From DASWFI01 sp036394315 (GTDB taxonomy: Bacteria > Patescibacteriota > Doudnabacteria > UBA920 > O2-02-FULL-48-8), in assembly GCA_036394315.1 (NCBI GenBank), contig DASWFI010000008.1, forward strand, positions 1-6,983: 6,983 bases of DNA, in the 5' to 3' direction. Shown here piece after piece: positions 5,976-6,983 of the stretch. The position numbers and the translations under genes were made by a program. Position 1 is the first letter of the stretch. Each line of letters begins with the position of its first letter. The notes below the pieces were generated by a model. It was not told where the DNA came from. It worked only from the letters and a program-made list of their open reading frames with translations, and ran no database searches.

Positions 5976-6983
5976 CTAGTCGTTCTTCATAAATATCTTG
6001 TTTTCGAAAAGCCAGTATTTGATCGCTGTCAGCCACGGAAGGATTGAAAAAAAATATCGCAAGTCTGCGGCTTTACGGATGACCCATCCGAAAAAACCAG
6101 AAATAATCAAAGTTGGCGTATACATGACTGCAAATTTTCCCGTGACTGGGATGACGAATATTACAGGACCTGGATGATAAGACAGTAGCGATTTTTGATA
6201 AATACTCCGATAGATATTTTTAGCCGCGTATTTACCTTGATTTATCGCTTCCTGAGCGGTTTGGGCCACAGGTTTTTTGGTTTTCGGATCGATGACGCAG
6301 GTATTATCGCCTGCCAGGAATACTTGCGGATATTTTTTTAAATTCAAACTGCTCTCAACTGCTGTCCGGTCTTTCTTATCCCGATCCAGATCCACATCCA
6401 CAGGCAAGCGGCAGGATCGAACGCCCCCGGTCCAGATCAAAAGGTCGCAATTCACCCGCTCTTTATTGTTCAGCATCACATAATCTTTACCGGCTTCAGT
6501 AATAAGTGTCGAAAATTTGGCATCGATTCCCATAGCCGCTATACGGGCAGACACGATAAGGGAGACTTTTTCAGAAAGCCCGGAGAAAAAATTGGTGCCC
6601 CCGTCCACAATCAAAACCTTAAAACTTTTTAAATCCTTATTATGATATTTGCATTCATGCTTCAGGAGATTGTGAACTTCGCCGGCAAATTCAGTGCCGG
6701 CAAAGCCGCCGCCGCCAATAATAATCTGGCCACTGTCTTTTTTCACCACCAAATCCTCGATGCGATTGCGGATCATGATCGCGTCTTCCAGACTTTTAAG
6801 CGTGAAGCCATGCTTGTCTAAATTCGGTATGCCGTAAAAATCCGCCATGCTGCCCAGGCCGATCACCAAATAATCGAAGGACAGAATTCTCGAGTCGGTC
6901 ACCACTTTGCCATTCTCCAGATCGATTCGATCGATATAAGCTTTAAAAACTTTTACTTTAGTCTTTTCGAAAATTTCAGCAAA
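5976..6983 (-). CDS. Type II NADH dehydrogenase-like FAD oxidoreductase (5' end off window)
   Basis: The frame stays open to the right edge, giving 335 visible C-terminal residues. About 65-80 N-terminal residues, including the first FAD-binding GxGxxG, should lie outside. A GTG at 6905 is internal, not the start: the residues before it (KVFKAYIDRIDLENGK region) continue the family pattern. Visible motifs are DYLVIGLGS and a following GIPNLDKHGFTLKSLEDAI stretch, the second Rossmann motif IIIGGGGFAGTEFAGEV (near 86-102), LLIWTGGVR, and the FAD motif VFLAGDNTCV followed by PVAQTAQEAINQGKYAAKNI. The C-terminal 45-50 residues are hydrophobic and aromatic (GFFGWVIRKAADLRYFF), fitting the membrane-binding tail of NDH-2. 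The family moves electrons from NADH to quinone at the inner membrane face without pumping protons. A related NAD(P)H-dependent oxidoreductase with another acceptor is possible. It is the first visible gene of an operon with the membrane protein and dus. Confidence 0.9.
   Translation of the reverse strand, partial: FAEIFEKTKVKVFKAYIDRIDLENGKVVTDSRILSFDYLVIGLGSMADFYGIPNLDKHGFTLKSLEDAIMIRNRIEDLVVKKDSGQIIIGGGGFAGTEFAGEVHNLLKHECKYHNKDLKSFKVLIVDGGTNFFSGLSEKVSLIVSARIAAMGIDAKFSTLITEAGKDYVMLNNKERVNCDLLIWTGGVRSCRLPVDVDLDRDKKDRTAVESSLNLKKYPQVFLAGDNTCVIDPKTKKPVAQTAQEAINQGKYAAKNIYRSIYQKSLLSYHPGPVIFVIPVTGKFAVMYTPTLIISGFFGWVIRKAADLRYFFSILPWLTAIKYWLFENKIFMKND

Noticed and set aside
5976..6905. Reading the oxidoreductase as a complete 309-residue protein starting at GTG 6905
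   Set aside because: The frame is open to the window edge and the upstream residues continue the family pattern. The first FAD-binding motif would be missing, so the gene is cut by the window.
220..6983. Possible recoding of TGA, because all six stop codons seen are TAA or TAG
   Set aside because: No gene contains an in-frame TGA and all proteins are full length under the standard code. Tryptophan and glycine are encoded normally. Six stops is too small a sample to conclude anything.

Overview
The window looks like ordinary bacterial chromosome, moderately AT-rich, with tightly packed genes using the standard code. The genes are mostly housekeeping or envelope genes. No transposase, CRISPR array, tRNA or rRNA is visible. 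A Patescibacteria (CPR, Parcubacteria-like) origin is my best guess. It rests mainly on the dihydrouridine synthase, whose wording (APMANVTDASMRQ, then a KYGKPDVFWTEFVSVDGL-type stretch) resembles CPR homologues I remember. This is recollection, not a search result. All six stop codons seen are TAA or TAG.

Layout. Bases 1-219 hold no gene that I can support. They contain a good leftward promoter (105-133) and an imperfect tandem repeat (151-195). A small unrecognised ORF (220 or 250 to 480) then overlaps the start of a membrane-anchored CapA-family metallophosphatase-like protein (464-1519). After 42 bp comes topA (1562-3808), DNA topoisomerase I with a C-terminal array of zinc ribbons. These genes all read rightward.

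From 3827 to the right edge everything is on the minus strand. In transcription order it is a type II NADH dehydrogenase-like flavoprotein cut by the window edge (6983-5976), a polytopic histidine-bearing membrane protein of unknown function (5974-4832), and a DusB-like tRNA-dihydrouridine synthase (4822-3827). Gaps of 1 bp and 9 bp indicate one operon. It converges on topA with only 18 bp between stop codons and a weak hairpin plus U-tract there.

The most interesting point is the pairing of an NDH-2-like dehydrogenase with an unrecognised multi-pass membrane protein that carries histidines in or near its membrane segments. This suggests a small membrane redox module. The second is the tandem repeat and divergent promoter near the left edge, which could be an operator or an insertion-sequence end. 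I did not find convincing evidence of a wholly new multi-gene system.
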